Positions 13,573 through 13,606 of a stretch of DNA of 13,606 nt are shown here, in pieces. A program made the translations under genes and the position numbers. Below the pieces are notes generated by a model. That model did not search any database. It worked only from the letters and a program-made list of their open reading frames with translations, and was not told the DNA's origin. Source of the DNA: CALARM01 sp964431735 (GTDB taxonomy: Bacteria; Vulcanimicrobiota; SpSt-956; JAKJGF01); NCBI GenBank assembly GCA_964431735.1, contig CAYSLJ010000186.1, positions 1-13,606 of the forward strand, in the 5' to 3' direction. Every line of letters starts with the position of its first letter. The first letter of the stretch is position 1.

Positions 13573-13606
13573 AGGTAAATTCACCTTTACTGAAAATTAT
13601 AGTTAA

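Noticed and set aside
13571..13581. ACAGGTAAATT shared with the start of the dispersed element (50-60)
   Set aside because: Only 11 bp match and similarity does not extend to the rest of the element, so chance is likely.

Overview
The window comes from a low-GC, flagellated bacterium whose envelope probably has two membranes: it carries flgA and flgH, which serve the P and L rings. Gene order does not identify the lineage, and several genes are of unrecognised type, so I do not name a taxon.

Layout. (1) 1-301: first copy of a 236-238 bp dispersed element with a long imperfect hairpin. (2) 302-3558, plus strand: a 567-aa protein with eight tandem 15-residue Cys/His repeats, an exported WG-repeat protein and an unrecognised helical 149-aa protein. 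(3) 3647-4885, minus strand: flagellin gene 1, with a near-perfect sigma-28 promoter, a CsrA-type hairpin in its leader and a terminator. (4) 4886-5518: a 633-bp divergent regulatory region with a second sigma-28 promoter that appears to drive a short terminated RNA. (5) 5519-9281, plus strand: a 60-aa zinc-binding protein, then flgF, flgG, flgA and flgH, with the second copy of the element between flgF and flgG. (6) 9377-10615, plus strand: flagellin gene 2, about 83% identical to flagellin 1 in protein sequence, followed by a strong hairpin. (7) 10746-11294, plus strand: a zinc-ribbon/response-regulator fusion. (8) 11304-13444, minus strand: a 62-aa paralogue of the first small zinc protein, then the motA-motB stator pair.

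How the genes fit together. FlgF and FlgG form the proximal and distal rod, FlgA and FlgH serve ring assembly, the two flagellins build the filament and MotA/MotB power rotation. The promoters suggest two regulatory tiers. Flagellin 1 and a putative sRNA have sigma-28 sites. Flagellin 2 and motAB lack them; they have extended -10 promoters and share an upstream 19-bp element. An 18-bp motif, seen three times, lies upstream of flagellin 1 and flgG.

The strongest unexplained signals are the two-copy hairpin element, the candidate sigma-28 sRNA, the shared upstream motifs, the Cys/His repeat protein and the pair of stand-alone SHGIC zinc proteins. All identities were counted by hand; no database or folding program was used.
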